Source of the DNA: Terriglobus roseus
Lineage (GTDB): Bacteria > Acidobacteriota > Terriglobia > Terriglobales > Acidobacteriaceae
Assembly: GCF_900105625.1 (NCBI RefSeq)
Contig: NZ_FNSD01000001.1
Coordinates: 1,922,001-1,986,000, forward strand
Reading direction: 5' to 3'
DNA length: 64,000 bases
How positions within the stretch are numbered: the first letter of the stretch is position 1; every line of letters starts with the position of its first letter. The notes under the pieces are model-generated. The model was not told the DNA's origin. It saw only the letters and a program-made list of their open reading frames with translations, and searched no databases. Below are positions 9,901 to 18,466 of this stretch, piece after piece. A program made the translations under genes and the position numbers.

Positions 9901-10372
9901 TCAACTCTGTAAAATTGCGGCCCACAAGGGGCATGTTCTGGATTGCATTTGTATCGAGCGTCGATCCCAGGGTGGCATTCTCCGTGTTCAGGAGAGGAGC
10001 CACATCGCTGCTTACCTGAATGTTGGTGTTGCTGCCTTCGACTCCAAGCTTGGAGTCGAGCTTGGCTTCCTGACCGGTCTCAAGTGTGAAGGGTCCAAGC
10101 GTCTGCGTTGCAAACCCGGCGGATTCCACTGTGAGCTTGTAGTCGCCGACCTGCAGGTTACGGATGACGTACACACCATCTTTGGTGGTTGTCTGCGTAA
10201 TGGACACATTTGTGCCAACGTTCGTCGCAGTGACCTTTGCGTTGGGGATCACTGCGCCTGATGCGTCGGTCACAGTGCCATTTACGCCAGCAGTGATTGT
10301 TTGAGCTCCGGCATTACAGCTATACACCGCAGCTAACGCCAAGGTTGACGCCAAGATATGTTTTTTACGCAC
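6917..10372 (-). CDS. Oar-like TonB-dependent receptor with carboxypeptidase-regulatory N-terminus
   Basis: 1151 residues. The start is a GTG at 10372 with TGGAGG five bases upstream. A signal peptide (about residues 1-24) precedes a CarboxypepD_reg-like beta-sandwich (residues ~28-105: VTDASGAVIPNAKVTATN, VYVIRNLQVGDYKLTVESAGF). A plug-like region follows (NMPLVGRNFTELTLYVPG) and then a long outer-membrane beta-barrel ending in the aromatic LSAKYVF. This is the large receptor family greatly expanded in acidobacteria and usually linked to uptake of plant or microbial polysaccharide fragments. No substrate can be assigned. It stands alone, with terminators downstream and a long non-coding stretch upstream. 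Low-complexity Thr/Ser stretches occur near residues 790-830. Confidence 0.93.
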   Translation of the reverse strand: MRKKHILASTLALAAVYSCNAGAQTITAGVNGTVTDASGAVIPNAKVTATNVGTNVSITQTTTKDGVYVIRNLQVGDYKLTVESAGFATQTLGPFTLETGQEAKLDSKLGVEGSNTNIQVSSDVAPLLNTENATLGSTLDTNAIQNMPLVGRNFTELTLYVPGAVTGSPASFTGSAAAIERNGNGTLASQNGNRQEANNFLLEGIDINETINNQLGYNPSADAIGQVRVISANANAEFGNVGGGDIITLLKSGTNAFHGSAFMNLSNYNMDANTYANKHQASAASFVPITPYTQTIFGGTFGGRIIKDKLFFFVDYEGRRYHSAGVGLGSVATQKMRAGDFSELLAPSLNGGKTIQLYNTQVAGQPAYVNNQLGAATNPVAQYLYAHPEYYPLPNHAPTPGGLITQNNYQAPTKTNRYDDQFDIKVNYTLSQRDNFSGSYSHALAGDYTTPVLGITFPGSTVLPFQSFSFDEVHQFSPRLINDYNMGFSRVVVLGANTSDPTGHFGMNGNSIVGLGSIPQPQNGFTQQSFTGNNTGGLTNLGNLSTGTTYIDNTFSYTDTLTYQLARHTIKGGVQILRYQQNTFYPGNDGALGHFDYSGQFTAQAGTSGGFSLADFNLNRIYQRAIGGVTGLAGQRQFRNSAFIQDDWKASPNLTLNLGLRWEYDQPILEVNNKQANINVATKKVLLAGVNGNSRALYDGVWTNFMPRLGFAWNVTPKTVLRGGYGITTFFEGTGANLRLNFNYPFQNGFTAAAAVPTATSAGTPYTTSQGFGTSNTSCDITTSTTPCTTTIRAWDQKIKPMFLQEFSLTAEYQVSKTASLTVGYLGETGQHLVTAGAGNALAAPCYINGVATDPNNAALATACPAPYVNLVGQTGSVVFTNSNAMENYNSLQATYRQRLSKGLELTANYTWAKALTNSTGFFGAQGINGQSAYAQNYYDNHAEYGPTAQDVRHNINGHMNYALPFGRGRMLGANMNRAFDEVVGGWHVAMSAIVYTGFPVNMGASLVSFTKNNSERANYYRAITHTNRTANNWFGTDASAVPCTPSNSPATSHGYDNGVCAYGQPLNGTFGTARVDSERAPGYQSADASVYKDFSITESQHVSFRADAANVFNITSLGNPTNNTQSAAFGQITSARSQARQMQLSAKYVF

Positions 10373-11471
10373 GGATCCTCCAGAGACGCATTCGTATACG
10401 CCCTTCAGGTCGCGCCCTCGGGGTCGTTAGGTTGTAAATGTTTTTGTGAGCATAGCGCAGATTTAACGCAAAGGCGACATTTCTTTCGTGAGTTCGTTCC
10501 ACAGGAGAAATACAACTTTCATCAAAGGATCGATCTCGCTACGCACATCCTGACTGAAGCAGGTTGGGCTAAGCTATGTAACTTATCGGCGGGTGAGTGT
10601 TTGTCTCAGCCTTTCCGTGGTTGATGGATCGTCATTCTCGAAACTCCAGTGGGCCAATCGAGCACGCACCTATCCCGCCAGGAAGGCATTGCGACCGAAG
10701 AGTGCCGGGTTCGGGGGCTGAAGCAGCCGAAATCGAAGCCGGACACAGCGCGAAAACGGAACCGCAAGACTACCACCGCTAGGCGTAGGGGTTCCAGCGT
10801 GCTAGTTTTACGGCTTCGGATGGTCTTGTCGGAGCAAGTGCGAAGCCCTAGTGCGGAGATACACGGAGAAGGCGGGCTTCACGGTTCCGTCGTCGAGACG
10901 TAAGAGCTCGTCCGTATAGAACGTCATCGTCAGTTGCTCTGAGGTAAGTGTCTTGTGCGCAGCTACCATTTTAGGGTGACCATTCCTTTGGAACCTGAGG
11001 AAGGACAAACGTCCGCCCGTTGCTAGCAACGGCAAGCAGACGAATGGTCGGAGACATCTGTTGCCACGTGATAAGTGTTGACAGGTCCCGTCGACAGCCC
11101 GTCGCATTTGGCAACGTAAAACGTTTTCTTGTTTGTTGACAGAGCCATGGCCCTGGGCGGCATCTGCATGAAGGAAGCACGCGAGTGCCACCCCACTGCC
11201 GAGGCGTCCCGTAGGTACGGATACTATCGTCAACGGTCACGAACGCGATTCGCTTGTCTGCTGCTTGGGCGAAGCTGGCGAAACCGGCTATTCCACTTAA
11301 GCGACAGCCGTCCCCATTAGCTCCGGAAAGCTCCGTCGGCTGACCAGCGACTTAGGCATCTCTTCAGCTGTTTGGTAGAAAAATTTGCTGATCCCAACCC
11401 CTTCGCGCTCTACACGAAGGGTGTCGGGATCAGCTTGCTGCCAACGCAATCCCGGATAGGGCGCGGAAGAG
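10373..11471. other. 1.1 kb without a supportable gene
   Basis: The part next to 10372 must carry the promoter of the receptor gene. Elsewhere only short overlapping frames are found. Two minus-strand frames (about 10810-11080 and 10971-11120) each read like protein over 30-40 codons but do not join, which hints at a decayed gene I cannot name. The terminator of the gene at 11472 lies at 11387-11434. Confidence 0.5.
11376..11434 (-). terminator. Rho-independent terminator of the 11472-12878 gene
   Basis: GCTGATCCC (11387-11395) pairs with GGGATCAGC (11426-11434), and CCCTTCG with CGAAGGG inside it. On the minus strand the stem is followed by AAATTTTTC. Confidence 0.75.
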
Positions 11472-12878
11472 TTAGACCTTTCGTGCCTTGCTGAAGACTT
11501 CCGTCAGACGATCGGCGATGAGCTTATCTTCCCCTTGCTTCAACTGCCACAGGGCAAATCCGAACACCTGCGGATCGCCTTCGTCGTGGCGGGGGTGAGT
11601 GGGCACGTCGGATTTCGCCTTCTGAACGGCCGATCCCGGCCTTGGCTCACCAGCTTTGCGGCCGCGCATGCCGCTTGCATCTGCGCCAAAGGTGCCGATG
11701 CCAACCGGGCGTGTGTCCGCCAGAGCCTGCAGCACGTCGTGTCCGGTCATGTTGAGCTTCTTTGGATCCACATGCCACGAGTAAGTCGGCGTCACGTTTC
11801 CAAGGGCATCCGGATTGTATTGGCGCGGCAGGGCAGTTACGCCAAAGGGAGCGACCGCGCGGGAGATGGTCTCGGCGCGCTCGTCGTACATGCGAAGCGT
11901 CGCGTTCTCATCCTGATTCACAAAGAGTTCCAGCGCCTTAAGGAAACCAAAGATCGTCTCCTTACCCACCTTGCAGCAACGGCCAATGCGATCTTCCTGC
12001 GGGCTCATGTTCAACAGGCACCAACGGATGAGTTCTTCCTTGCCGATGAGCATGCCGCTGGCCTGCGGTCCGCAGATGTCTTTACCACCGGAGAATGTCG
12101 TGAGATCGAAACCCACTGCCGGGTACTCCCAAAGGCGGCGTACCGGCGGGACGTCGGCACTTGCATCGTTGAAGGTATACAGACCATGCGCGCGGGCGAT
12201 CTCTACCGTCTCCGGGCCGCTTACCTTACCGTGATCGGACAAGATGTTAGTGAAGTGGATGGCGACGGTCTTCGGATTGATGGCCGCGATCATCTCTTCG
12301 CGCGTGACTACCTCGACCAGCTTTGCACCGGTCTGTCGAATCTGGTGATCGAAGGCGTAGCGATGGGACTTTTGAATAATGACTTCATTACGCGGGAAGT
12401 TTGAGGTGTCGGGCACAGAGACCAGGCGGTCTTCCAGATCTTCCGTCATGAATGCGGAGTAGCCCACGACCAGCGCCGCTGCGGCGCCGCCTGTCACCAG
12501 ACCCGTGCAGCCTTCAGGCGATTTGCAGAGCTTTGCGATGAACTTGCCCGCAGCCTTCTCCAGCTCATCGATCAGGATGAAATGCTCGTTACCGCGGCGG
12601 ATGAGTTCCATCACCTCAGGCTTCATCACCGAGCCACCAATCACCGTGACGGTGCCGTTGATGTTTACAAGCGGCGTCACGCCGAGTTCGGCGTAAATAT
12701 CACCCGTTGACCCCAGGCCCGAAGTGATGGGAACGATTGGACTTCCGTCAACGCCAGAGGCCTTGGGCCCCTTGGCACCGGCCATGCTCGCCTCAGCACT
12801 CGGTACGATTGCGTTGCCACTCAGTGCGGCAAGCGCAGAAAGAAACGTGCGACGGCTCCAGCCAGTGTTCCAGCTCAT
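11472..12878 (-). CDS. Tat-exported fold-type I PLP enzyme (SelA/aminotransferase-like)
   Basis: 468 residues from the ATG at 12878, chosen because AAGGA stands about 10 bases upstream and the protein then opens with a twin-arginine signal (SRRTFLSALAALSG). The fold is that of the SelA / D-glucosaminate-6-phosphate ammonia-lyase group. Visible motifs are GGSVMKPEVMELI, a Gly-rich cofactor loop (TGGAAAALVVGYSAFM), the Asp segment FNDASADVPP and the probable PLP lysine K266 in FSGGKDICGPQ. Proteins like this are often mislabelled selenocysteine synthase, but there is no sign of selenium metabolism here. The substrate is unknown. It is followed by a terminator and preceded by the fucosidase-like gene 97 bases away, so it may act on amino sugars outside the cytoplasm; that is a guess. 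Confidence 0.8.
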   Translation of the reverse strand: MSWNTGWSRRTFLSALAALSGNAIVPSAEASMAGAKGPKASGVDGSPIVPITSGLGSTGDIYAELGVTPLVNINGTVTVIGGSVMKPEVMELIRRGNEHFILIDELEKAAGKFIAKLCKSPEGCTGLVTGGAAAALVVGYSAFMTEDLEDRLVSVPDTSNFPRNEVIIQKSHRYAFDHQIRQTGAKLVEVVTREEMIAAINPKTVAIHFTNILSDHGKVSGPETVEIARAHGLYTFNDASADVPPVRRLWEYPAVGFDLTTFSGGKDICGPQASGMLIGKEELIRWCLLNMSPQEDRIGRCCKVGKETIFGFLKALELFVNQDENATLRMYDERAETISRAVAPFGVTALPRQYNPDALGNVTPTYSWHVDPKKLNMTGHDVLQALADTRPVGIGTFGADASGMRGRKAGEPRPGSAVQKAKSDVPTHPRHDEGDPQVFGFALWQLKQGEDKLIADRLTEVFSKARKV

Positions 12879-12975
12879 AAGAAGGTTTCCTTTCGAGGTA
12901 GCCACCAGTGTCACCGCTGGTGGTCAAGATGTTCTAAGACCAGAGACCTAGTTGCGTACAGAACTTTCCGTCGCG

Positions 12976-14625
12976 CTATGGAAGGGCGACAGGCTCTCCG
13001 TAGATGGTCAGCAACGGATGCGCGAGCACGGCGCGCACCTCATACTGTTCGCCCGCGGTGGGCTGAAACTGAGCGGTGTAAGAGCCCGGCTTCGACGTTG
13101 GCTGCATGGCCAGGTGCTGCCATCCGTGCAAACGCGATTGCGTGTCCTCACCCGTGATGATTCGATAGTCGAAGCCAAACTGGGCGCCGGGCGCATCTGC
13201 GGCATCCTTCCATTCTCCGCGAAGCGTGACCGTGTTGCCGGAACGCGTCGGTGCCAGGGTCCGGACCGTTGGCGGGGTAAACGCTTCCGCGACATCGGTA
13301 AGACGGATCACCGAAGGATAGGGCCATTCGTCGCTATCCCGCAGGCGCTGGGCACGCATCACGCGGATGTGCAGACCGTCGGCCTCCTGGTGGAAGCTGC
13401 TCTTTGGATCGAGTCCCGGCCGATACTCCACCAGTTTGTCGTTCTGCCCTAGAAGGTTGACCGTAGTCTTGGGGGTCGCGCGGACTGTCTTCAGAAGGAA
13501 CTCGCGGACTGTCCCGCGCTTCCATTGCGCGGTGTTCGCTTCGCCCTGCGCGATCACGTAGAGCGCATGGTGATCCTTGGACTGCGTAAACCAGAGATCG
13601 CCTTCGTTCGTCACGACCCAGGGACGCGTTGCATAGATCGCGTCCGAGTTGATGAACATCCAGGAACCGAGTGTACGGATGCGATCTTCCTGTTCCTTCG
13701 GCAACGAACCGTCTGCTTCAAGGCCGATGTTCAGCAGCAGGTTGCCACCGCGTGCGCGCGTCTGGATCAGGATGTTCAGGAGATCCTGCACGGATTTGAA
13801 CTTCTCATCGGAGGGCTGAAAGCCCCACGAACTGCCGATGGTCATGTTGGCTTCCCAGGCGCCCGGGAGTGGGGCACCCGGAACGTTCTGCTCCGGTGTT
13901 TCGATGGCGCCGCGGGTCACGACCGTATCGGGCTGCAGTTTCCATGCGATCTCCCGCAGACCCTTGGCTTCTCCGTCGAAGAAGACGACCGAGACCGGGC
14001 CGTAGCCCTTCATCAACTCCGTCATCTGCGCCTGATCCAGGGCGAGCAAACCGGGATTCGCGCTTGGCTGCACCTCCGGCACCAGTCGCTGGATCTGCTT
14101 GCCGTTCTCATGCAGCCAGCGAAAGTCGTCCGGCGAGAAGTAGACGCCGGTCGCCAGCCCCTGCTCACGGAACGCCGTAAACAGTTGCTGTGTGATGTCC
14201 TTGCCGTAGGGCGTGTGCGCAACGCTGAATGGCTCCGTCTTCGTGTTCCACATGGCGAAGCCGCTGTGATGCTTCGTGGTGAAGACCATGTAGCGAAAGC
14301 CTGCGAGAGAGGCAAGACGGGCAAGTGCGTCCGGTTCCAGGTGCGTCGGATCGAAGGTCTTCGGCAGATCGCGATAGTAACGATCCACATATTCGTCGCT
14401 GGCACCCGCAAGCGAATGACTGATGATGGTGCCGAGTTGTGAGTCCGCACTCCAGTGGAGGAACAGACCTAAGCCCTGATCGCGAAACCACTCCAACCGG
14501 TCGGGCTTGTTACCAGGCTGCGTGGCGCTCTGGGCTCTCGCGCACCCGGGGAGCGCGAGAGCGCACAGCAGGAGAGAAGAACACCAGGCACGGCCGAACA
14601 AACCTGCTCCTAGAATCTTTGCCAT
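12976..14625 (-). CDS. GH29 alpha-L-fucosidase-like secreted protein
   Basis: 549 residues from the ATG at 14625, two bases after the stop of the upstream oxidase; a TTG two codons earlier is the alternative. The signal ends in ALPGC, so it may be a lipoprotein. The catalytic barrel shows GLFLHWS, the histidine pair in TTKHHSGFAMW, GVYFSPDDFRW and VVFFDGEAKGL, in which D217 matches the GH29 nucleophile. EANMTIGSSWG and GGNLLLNIGL follow, and the last 160 residues are a beta-sandwich. The length suits the family. GH29 enzymes remove alpha-linked fucose from glycans. The fucose specificity and the acid/base residue cannot be confirmed by eye. Confidence 0.87.
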   Translation of the reverse strand: MAKILGAGLFGRAWCSSLLLCALALPGCARAQSATQPGNKPDRLEWFRDQGLGLFLHWSADSQLGTIISHSLAGASDEYVDRYYRDLPKTFDPTHLEPDALARLASLAGFRYMVFTTKHHSGFAMWNTKTEPFSVAHTPYGKDITQQLFTAFREQGLATGVYFSPDDFRWLHENGKQIQRLVPEVQPSANPGLLALDQAQMTELMKGYGPVSVVFFDGEAKGLREIAWKLQPDTVVTRGAIETPEQNVPGAPLPGAWEANMTIGSSWGFQPSDEKFKSVQDLLNILIQTRARGGNLLLNIGLEADGSLPKEQEDRIRTLGSWMFINSDAIYATRPWVVTNEGDLWFTQSKDHHALYVIAQGEANTAQWKRGTVREFLLKTVRATPKTTVNLLGQNDKLVEYRPGLDPKSSFHQEADGLHIRVMRAQRLRDSDEWPYPSVIRLTDVAEAFTPPTVRTLAPTRSGNTVTLRGEWKDAADAPGAQFGFDYRIITGEDTQSRLHGWQHLAMQPTSKPGSYTAQFQPTAGEQYEVRAVLAHPLLTIYGEPVALP

Positions 14626-14627
14626 GG

Positions 14628-16223
14628 TCAAGCGCCGATGCTCATGCTGTTATGAAAGACATTATGCGGGTCGTACCTGTGCTTCACCTTCTTCAGAAAA
14701 GGATACAGGTCACCCGTTCCGTAATAGAGTTGCGGCCAGAAGTCGTACCGGGCCATATCGACATCCGGATAGTTGATATAGCAGCCCTCGTAATTCGCGC
14801 CCTCGAAAGGTGTGCCGGCATGCTTCCCCTGTACATTGGCCGAATAAATATCGGTGTACATCTCGTCGAAGTACTTCAACCGAGCTGCATCTTCCTCCGG
14901 CTTCTGCCAGTACATCTGGAACTGTAGCTTCATGACGGAACTACGCTGCGGAACGGAAGTCTCATGGGCCAGGTGCCGCTGATTAGCCGCACCACCGTAA
15001 GAATCCACGGCTATGACGCACCCCGTGTTGACGTCGGGGATGTCCCGCGTCAGCCAGGCGTACATGCGCTTTAGCTCGGCCGTGGTGAAGTTCTGCTTCA
15101 TGTAGCAGGATTTGTACTTGCCGCGCGTGGTGCCATACCCCCCACTGCCACCACTCCCACGCCCCACGGTCGCTTCGATCCAGGGCGTCGTGCTGAAGCG
15201 ATGCTTGCCTTCGACACACGGCGACACCTGGAAGCGGCTGACCGGTGCGTGCGCGCTTGTCTGCGGATCGCTGTCCGAGGACGCGTCGCCGCACTTAAGA
15301 AACAGATCGAGGAACTCCGTTGGAACGCTAAGATCGTTTTTCCCATCCATGTCGTGCCAGTTCATGCCGATGCCGATACGGCCGTTCGGTCCCTTGTGCG
15401 AGAGGCCCATCATGGCGAACATGGGCCATGTGTCCTTTTCTTGTCCACGTGTCGCCATGTAGTTGCCATAGGTTTGCGCGATGTGGATGAACTGCTCCTC
15501 TGTCATGGTGTCCCACGGAAAGGACACGCCTCCGCTGGTCAGCTGCTTTGGAGCGGCCGGCAGTTTGTCGAAGTAGAAGTTCGTAATGATGCCGAAGTTT
15601 GCGCCACCCGCGCCACGAATCGCACGGAAGAGATCGGGATGGTGGTGCCGGTCCACCCGCTGCGCAACGACCTTGCCACTCGCATCGACGGTGAGAACAT
15701 CTGCCGCCGTCAGAAAGTCCACGGTGAGTCCCTGCTGCCGTGTGAGCAGCCCGTAGCCGCCTCCGCTGATATGTCCACCTGCGCCGACGGTATAGCAGCT
15801 CCCCAGGGGCAAATTCAGGCCGGCCTGCTCGAACAGTGCACTGTAAATCTCTCCGAGAACAGCTCCCGGACCGACCTGGTAGCCGCCGCCCGGAGCCGCC
15901 GATATCTGACTGAGCTTGCGAACGTCAATCAGAACGCCGTTTGGATTGTTAACGACAAAGTCCTCGTAGCAGTGGGCTCCGGCACGCACCGTGGGGCGCA
16001 GCCCCGCAGCAACGGCTCGTCGCAGCGCGTCGGCAACGTCCTCCGCGGTTTCGCACAGCTCGACACGCGCAACGGCTTCGGCGTCCGTGTAAGGAAAGCG
16101 CGCATTCCTGCCCCGAGAAAGCGCCGGGTAGAGGGAATCGTTTCGGGTAACGGTCTCAATCAAATTCTGCCCTGCAGACGAGAACACGCCGTCACTGCAC
16201 TGCGGTAAGCCACAGTGCGGCAT
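14628..16223 (-). CDS. Berberine-bridge-type FAD oxidoreductase
   Basis: 531 residues. The FAD-binding (PP-loop) domain carries RAGAHCYEDF with H84 and SCYTVGAGGHISGGGYG with C143. These are the two residues that bind FAD covalently in bicovalent flavoproteins of the BBE/GOOX group. The C-terminus YDPHNVFHNSMSIG is the BBE domain. Known relatives oxidise sugars, oligosaccharides or alkaloids with oxygen. The neighbouring fucosidase-like gene (separated by two bases) suggests a carbohydrate substrate. No signal peptide is seen and the ribosome-binding site before 16223 is weak, so the true start may differ. Confidence 0.87.
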   Translation of the reverse strand: MPHCGLPQCSDGVFSSAGQNLIETVTRNDSLYPALSRGRNARFPYTDAEAVARVELCETAEDVADALRRAVAAGLRPTVRAGAHCYEDFVVNNPNGVLIDVRKLSQISAAPGGGYQVGPGAVLGEIYSALFEQAGLNLPLGSCYTVGAGGHISGGGYGLLTRQQGLTVDFLTAADVLTVDASGKVVAQRVDRHHHPDLFRAIRGAGGANFGIITNFYFDKLPAAPKQLTSGGVSFPWDTMTEEQFIHIAQTYGNYMATRGQEKDTWPMFAMMGLSHKGPNGRIGIGMNWHDMDGKNDLSVPTEFLDLFLKCGDASSDSDPQTSAHAPVSRFQVSPCVEGKHRFSTTPWIEATVGRGSGGSGGYGTTRGKYKSCYMKQNFTTAELKRMYAWLTRDIPDVNTGCVIAVDSYGGAANQRHLAHETSVPQRSSVMKLQFQMYWQKPEEDAARLKYFDEMYTDIYSANVQGKHAGTPFEGANYEGCYINYPDVDMARYDFWPQLYYGTGDLYPFLKKVKHRYDPHNVFHNSMSIGA

Positions 16224-16594
16224 GTCGCTCGGTGAAAGTTAGCAACTTGCGCTTAGGAGCATTATCCCGGTCTGATGGCCGGAAGTCATTCGGACAAAAG
16301 TCCTATTCCGATGGAAGGCGTCACTTGTCAGGCATGCCAGCCAGAAGCGAAGCGTTCGCACCGTCACTGACTTCCTGCTTTCTAGGGCCGAACTTCTAAA
16401 GCACGAAGATGAACCGATCAACCCGTTCGCCGCTAGCTATCTCAAACGCAGCCATCGTCGGCCGTGATCGCGAAGATTGCCAAATCGCTGAGTGCTCATC
16501 AACTGGAAGCGAGTGCAACGACGGGGTGGCCGCATATCCGAATCTGGCGATGCGGCCGCCCAGGAATGTGTGTCTCGGCTAGAGCACTGACGGT
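16224..16594. other. Non-coding stretch beside the integration scar
   Basis: No frame here has protein-like sequence on either strand. It includes the region upstream of the FAD oxidase gene. I see no second copy of the tRNA end that would mark the far attachment site. Confidence 0.5.
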
Positions 16595-16794
16595 CTACTG
16601 GATGCTGCCTGTCACGTGTCTCCAGCTATCGATAGACAGCGCTGTCGTTAGTTCACCCGCGCCGACTGTGAAGCCCACGAAGGCCGTGTTACCGCCAAGC
16701 AGTGCCGGCAGTCCACCACCTTGGACCAGATAAATGTCTTTCCGGTATTGGGTTCACTTAGCAGTAACGTCAGCGTTGTTCCGTCATACGTCAC
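16595..16794 (-). pseudogene. C-terminal fragment of a lectin-like beta-sandwich domain, frameshifted
   Basis: On the minus strand VTYDGTTLTLLLSEPNTGKT is read in one frame, and GGGLPALLGGNTAFVGFTVG followed by ALSIDSWRH in another, ending at TAG (16597-16595). This is the hallmark end of legume-lectin-type domains found on secreted acidobacterial proteins. At least one frameshift lies near 16735. It joins directly onto the integrase remnant, with no start of its own. Confidence 0.65.
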
Positions 16795-16982
16795 GCGTCC
16801 CGGGCTAGGAGCAAGGAAACGTCCGGGTAGCTCCCCAGCGCCATAGTCTTGCGCCTTCCATCGTGGCGCTACTTCCATCCCCAGAGCTTTCCTCCCGACG
16901 GAGTCACCTGAAGATAGGGCCCACGACCGTCGGTGAGCTTGTCGGGATCCTCCTTCGCCTTGGCATCGCGGAAGGTCACCAT
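16791..16982 (-). pseudogene. Decayed N-terminus of a P4-type tyrosine integrase
   Basis: From an ATG at 16982 the frame reads DAKAKEDPDKLTDGRGPYL, QVTPSGGKLWGWK, then a TAG at 16871-16869, then RRKTMALGSYPDVSLLLARDA and a TGA at 16793-16791. This is the arm-DNA-binding (DUF4102) start of P4-like phage integrases, in which the stop replaces the usual aromatic residue after GGKLWRWK. The catalytic domain is missing; lectin-like sequence follows instead. It lies about 180 bases behind the 3' end of a tRNA-Ser gene, the normal place for such integrases. Clear as a remnant and non-functional. Confidence 0.85.
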
Positions 16983-17165
16983 CTTTCAGCTTCATCGATC
17001 CCCAAATCCGAATACCGCCACCTCTTCGAGGCGTATAGCGCCACGCGTACCGCCAAAGCAGCCGGATGCTATGGGCACGCGCTGGACGACGATAGACGGA
17101 AAACCCATATTCTGCGGGGCTTTCTTCATGCTCTTGGGTTTTATGGGACGGCTTAGACAGGAATG

Positions 17166-17255
17166 TGGCGGAGGGAGAGGGATTCGAACCCCCGGACCCT
17201 TTTACGGGTCGACTGTTTTCAAGACAGTAGGCATAAACCACTCGCCCATCCCTCC
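17166..17255 (-). tRNA. tRNA-Ser (anticodon TGA)
   Basis: A 90-base class II tRNA. The acceptor strands are GGAGGGA and TCCCTCC, with an encoded CCA at 17168-17166. The anticodon arm is CTGT-CTTGAAA-ACAG. A long variable arm (GACCC/GGGTC) is typical of serine tRNAs, and the T-loop is GGTTCGAATCC. Its 3' end faces the integrase remnant at 16791-16982, so it probably served as an attachment site. Confidence 0.97.
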
Positions 17256-17442
17256 GCTCGGTACCGCGGCTTCCGCTAGGTTAGCAGTTTCGGGGTTTCC
17301 GTTACAGAGTGTGTGCGGCTGGCCTCGTTAGCTTTATTCAGCAGCCGGCTGGCCCGTGTGGAGCGGAGATTGTCGAGTGCGTTTCAGGGACTGGCCTATC
17401 GATGTGCGGCGCTACTCAGTTTGGCGCTGCAGCGGGCAACGA

Positions 17443-17470
17443 AAAGCGCCCCCGCGGTTGGGAGCGCTTT
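17443..17470 (-). terminator. Terminator of the DUF882 gene
   Basis: AAAGCGCTCCC and GGGGGCGCTTT pair on the minus strand, followed by TTTTC, about 22 bases after the stop at 17492. Confidence 0.75.
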
Positions 17471-17491
17471 GGCTTCTGGCCTGGATTGAAT

Positions 17492-18157
17492 CTAAGCGCG
17501 GCGACGACCGTGCTTCCGGGTGTGGGTGGACGCCATCTGCGTGCCGCGACCGCCGCCGAACTGCCACTGGCGGACTGGGCCAACGTCCACGTGGACAAAC
17601 TGGCTGGTGGGGTAGTAGCCCACGCCGCCCATGCCCAGTGCAAGTGCCGCGTTGCGGAGCTTGAGCGTGCTGACACCGGGGATACGGATGTCGATTGCCT
17701 TCGACAGCATGTGCTGCGAGTGCTCGGCCACACCGGTATCGGCGCTGCGGGTGCGCAGGAAATTGTTGGAGAACGGGGTGCGGTAGCCGCAGACGATGTC
17801 GATCGTCGCATTTGGCTTACCCAGCTTCACCAGCAACGCGTGCAACAAGTCAAACTCGCGCGGATCGTAGTCGGCCGTGTCCTGCGTGCGGTGGTCGCGC
17901 AGGAAGTGATTGAGCATGCCGACGCCCTGATCGGAGTACTGACCGCCTTCTTTGTAAGCCACATCGATCGACTCGCCCGTGTGCAGATGATGCAGCTTCA
18001 AACGCAGACCCGCGATGATGCCCGTCTTCGGTGCAGTCATCGAGGCGGATGGTGCCGTAGGGACCGATTCCTCAGCGCGTGATGCGCCGGAGAGGCTGAG
18101 AAGCGCGAAGGCGAGCGTCGAAGAAAAAGCGATGTGTCGAAGGCGAGATGAGATCAA
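17492..18157 (-). CDS. DUF882/YcbK-type peptidoglycan peptidase (M15-like)
   Basis: 221 residues from a TTG at 18157, favoured because GGAG lies 10 bases upstream and a signal peptide (LRHIAFSSTLAFALLSLSG) follows. A GTG 12 codons earlier is the alternative. The zinc-peptidase core is visible as VCGYRTPFSN, HSQHMLSKAIDIRIPG and FVHVDVGPVRQW, the His/Asp/His pattern of E. coli MepK (YcbK), which cuts mDAP-mDAP crosslinks. The C-terminus is a basic tail. The protein is probably periplasmic and works in cell-wall turnover. It stands alone and has its own terminator. Confidence 0.88.
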   Translation of the reverse strand: MISSRLRHIAFSSTLAFALLSLSGASRAEESVPTAPSASMTAPKTGIIAGLRLKLHHLHTGESIDVAYKEGGQYSDQGVGMLNHFLRDHRTQDTADYDPREFDLLHALLVKLGKPNATIDIVCGYRTPFSNNFLRTRSADTGVAEHSQHMLSKAIDIRIPGVSTLKLRNAALALGMGGVGYYPTSQFVHVDVGPVRQWQFGGGRGTQMASTHTRKHGRRRA

Positions 18158-18466
18158 TGTTGGGCTGCTCCAAAGCAAAATGGGTGGTGCCACTTCTCTT
18201 GCTGAGCGGTGAGGATGGGTCTCTATCTGCGAATCGCCGGGCCCTGTCTTTCGTCAGCCGCCATGCGATCCCCGCTCGCAGATCGATGAGTCAATTTTAC
18301 CGCGAATCAGGGCAACCTCGCCGTTTCGAATTGCAACTTATGCGCCACGACAGGACACGTCAAGCCAAAAGTTGGAACCGCCATCCCCGGGCGGATGCCT
18401 ATTATGACATCTCCAGTGTCGTGAACTGGGTTGTTCTCCACCACACCTGCGTTACGCTGGGACCGC

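Noticed and set aside
8591-10261. 556-codon open frame antisense to the TonB-dependent receptor
   Set aside because: No protein-like motifs; the receptor on the minus strand explains the region fully.
10808-11233. 141-codon minus-strand frame as a gene
   Set aside because: No ribosome-binding site, no recognisable domain, and protein-like parts switch between frames; at best a decayed remnant.
11472-12878. Annotation as selenocysteine synthase (SelA)
   Set aside because: There is a Tat signal and no selB, selC or selD in the window; the fold is shared by several other PLP enzymes.
13525-16208. Long plus-strand frames opposite the fucosidase-like and FAD oxidase genes
   Set aside because: Shadows of well-supported minus-strand genes with complete family motifs.
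16648-17241. 197-codon minus-strand frame as a gene
   Set aside because: It begins inside the tRNA-Ser gene and runs out of frame through the integrase remnant; only the short lectin-like stretch in it is meaningful.
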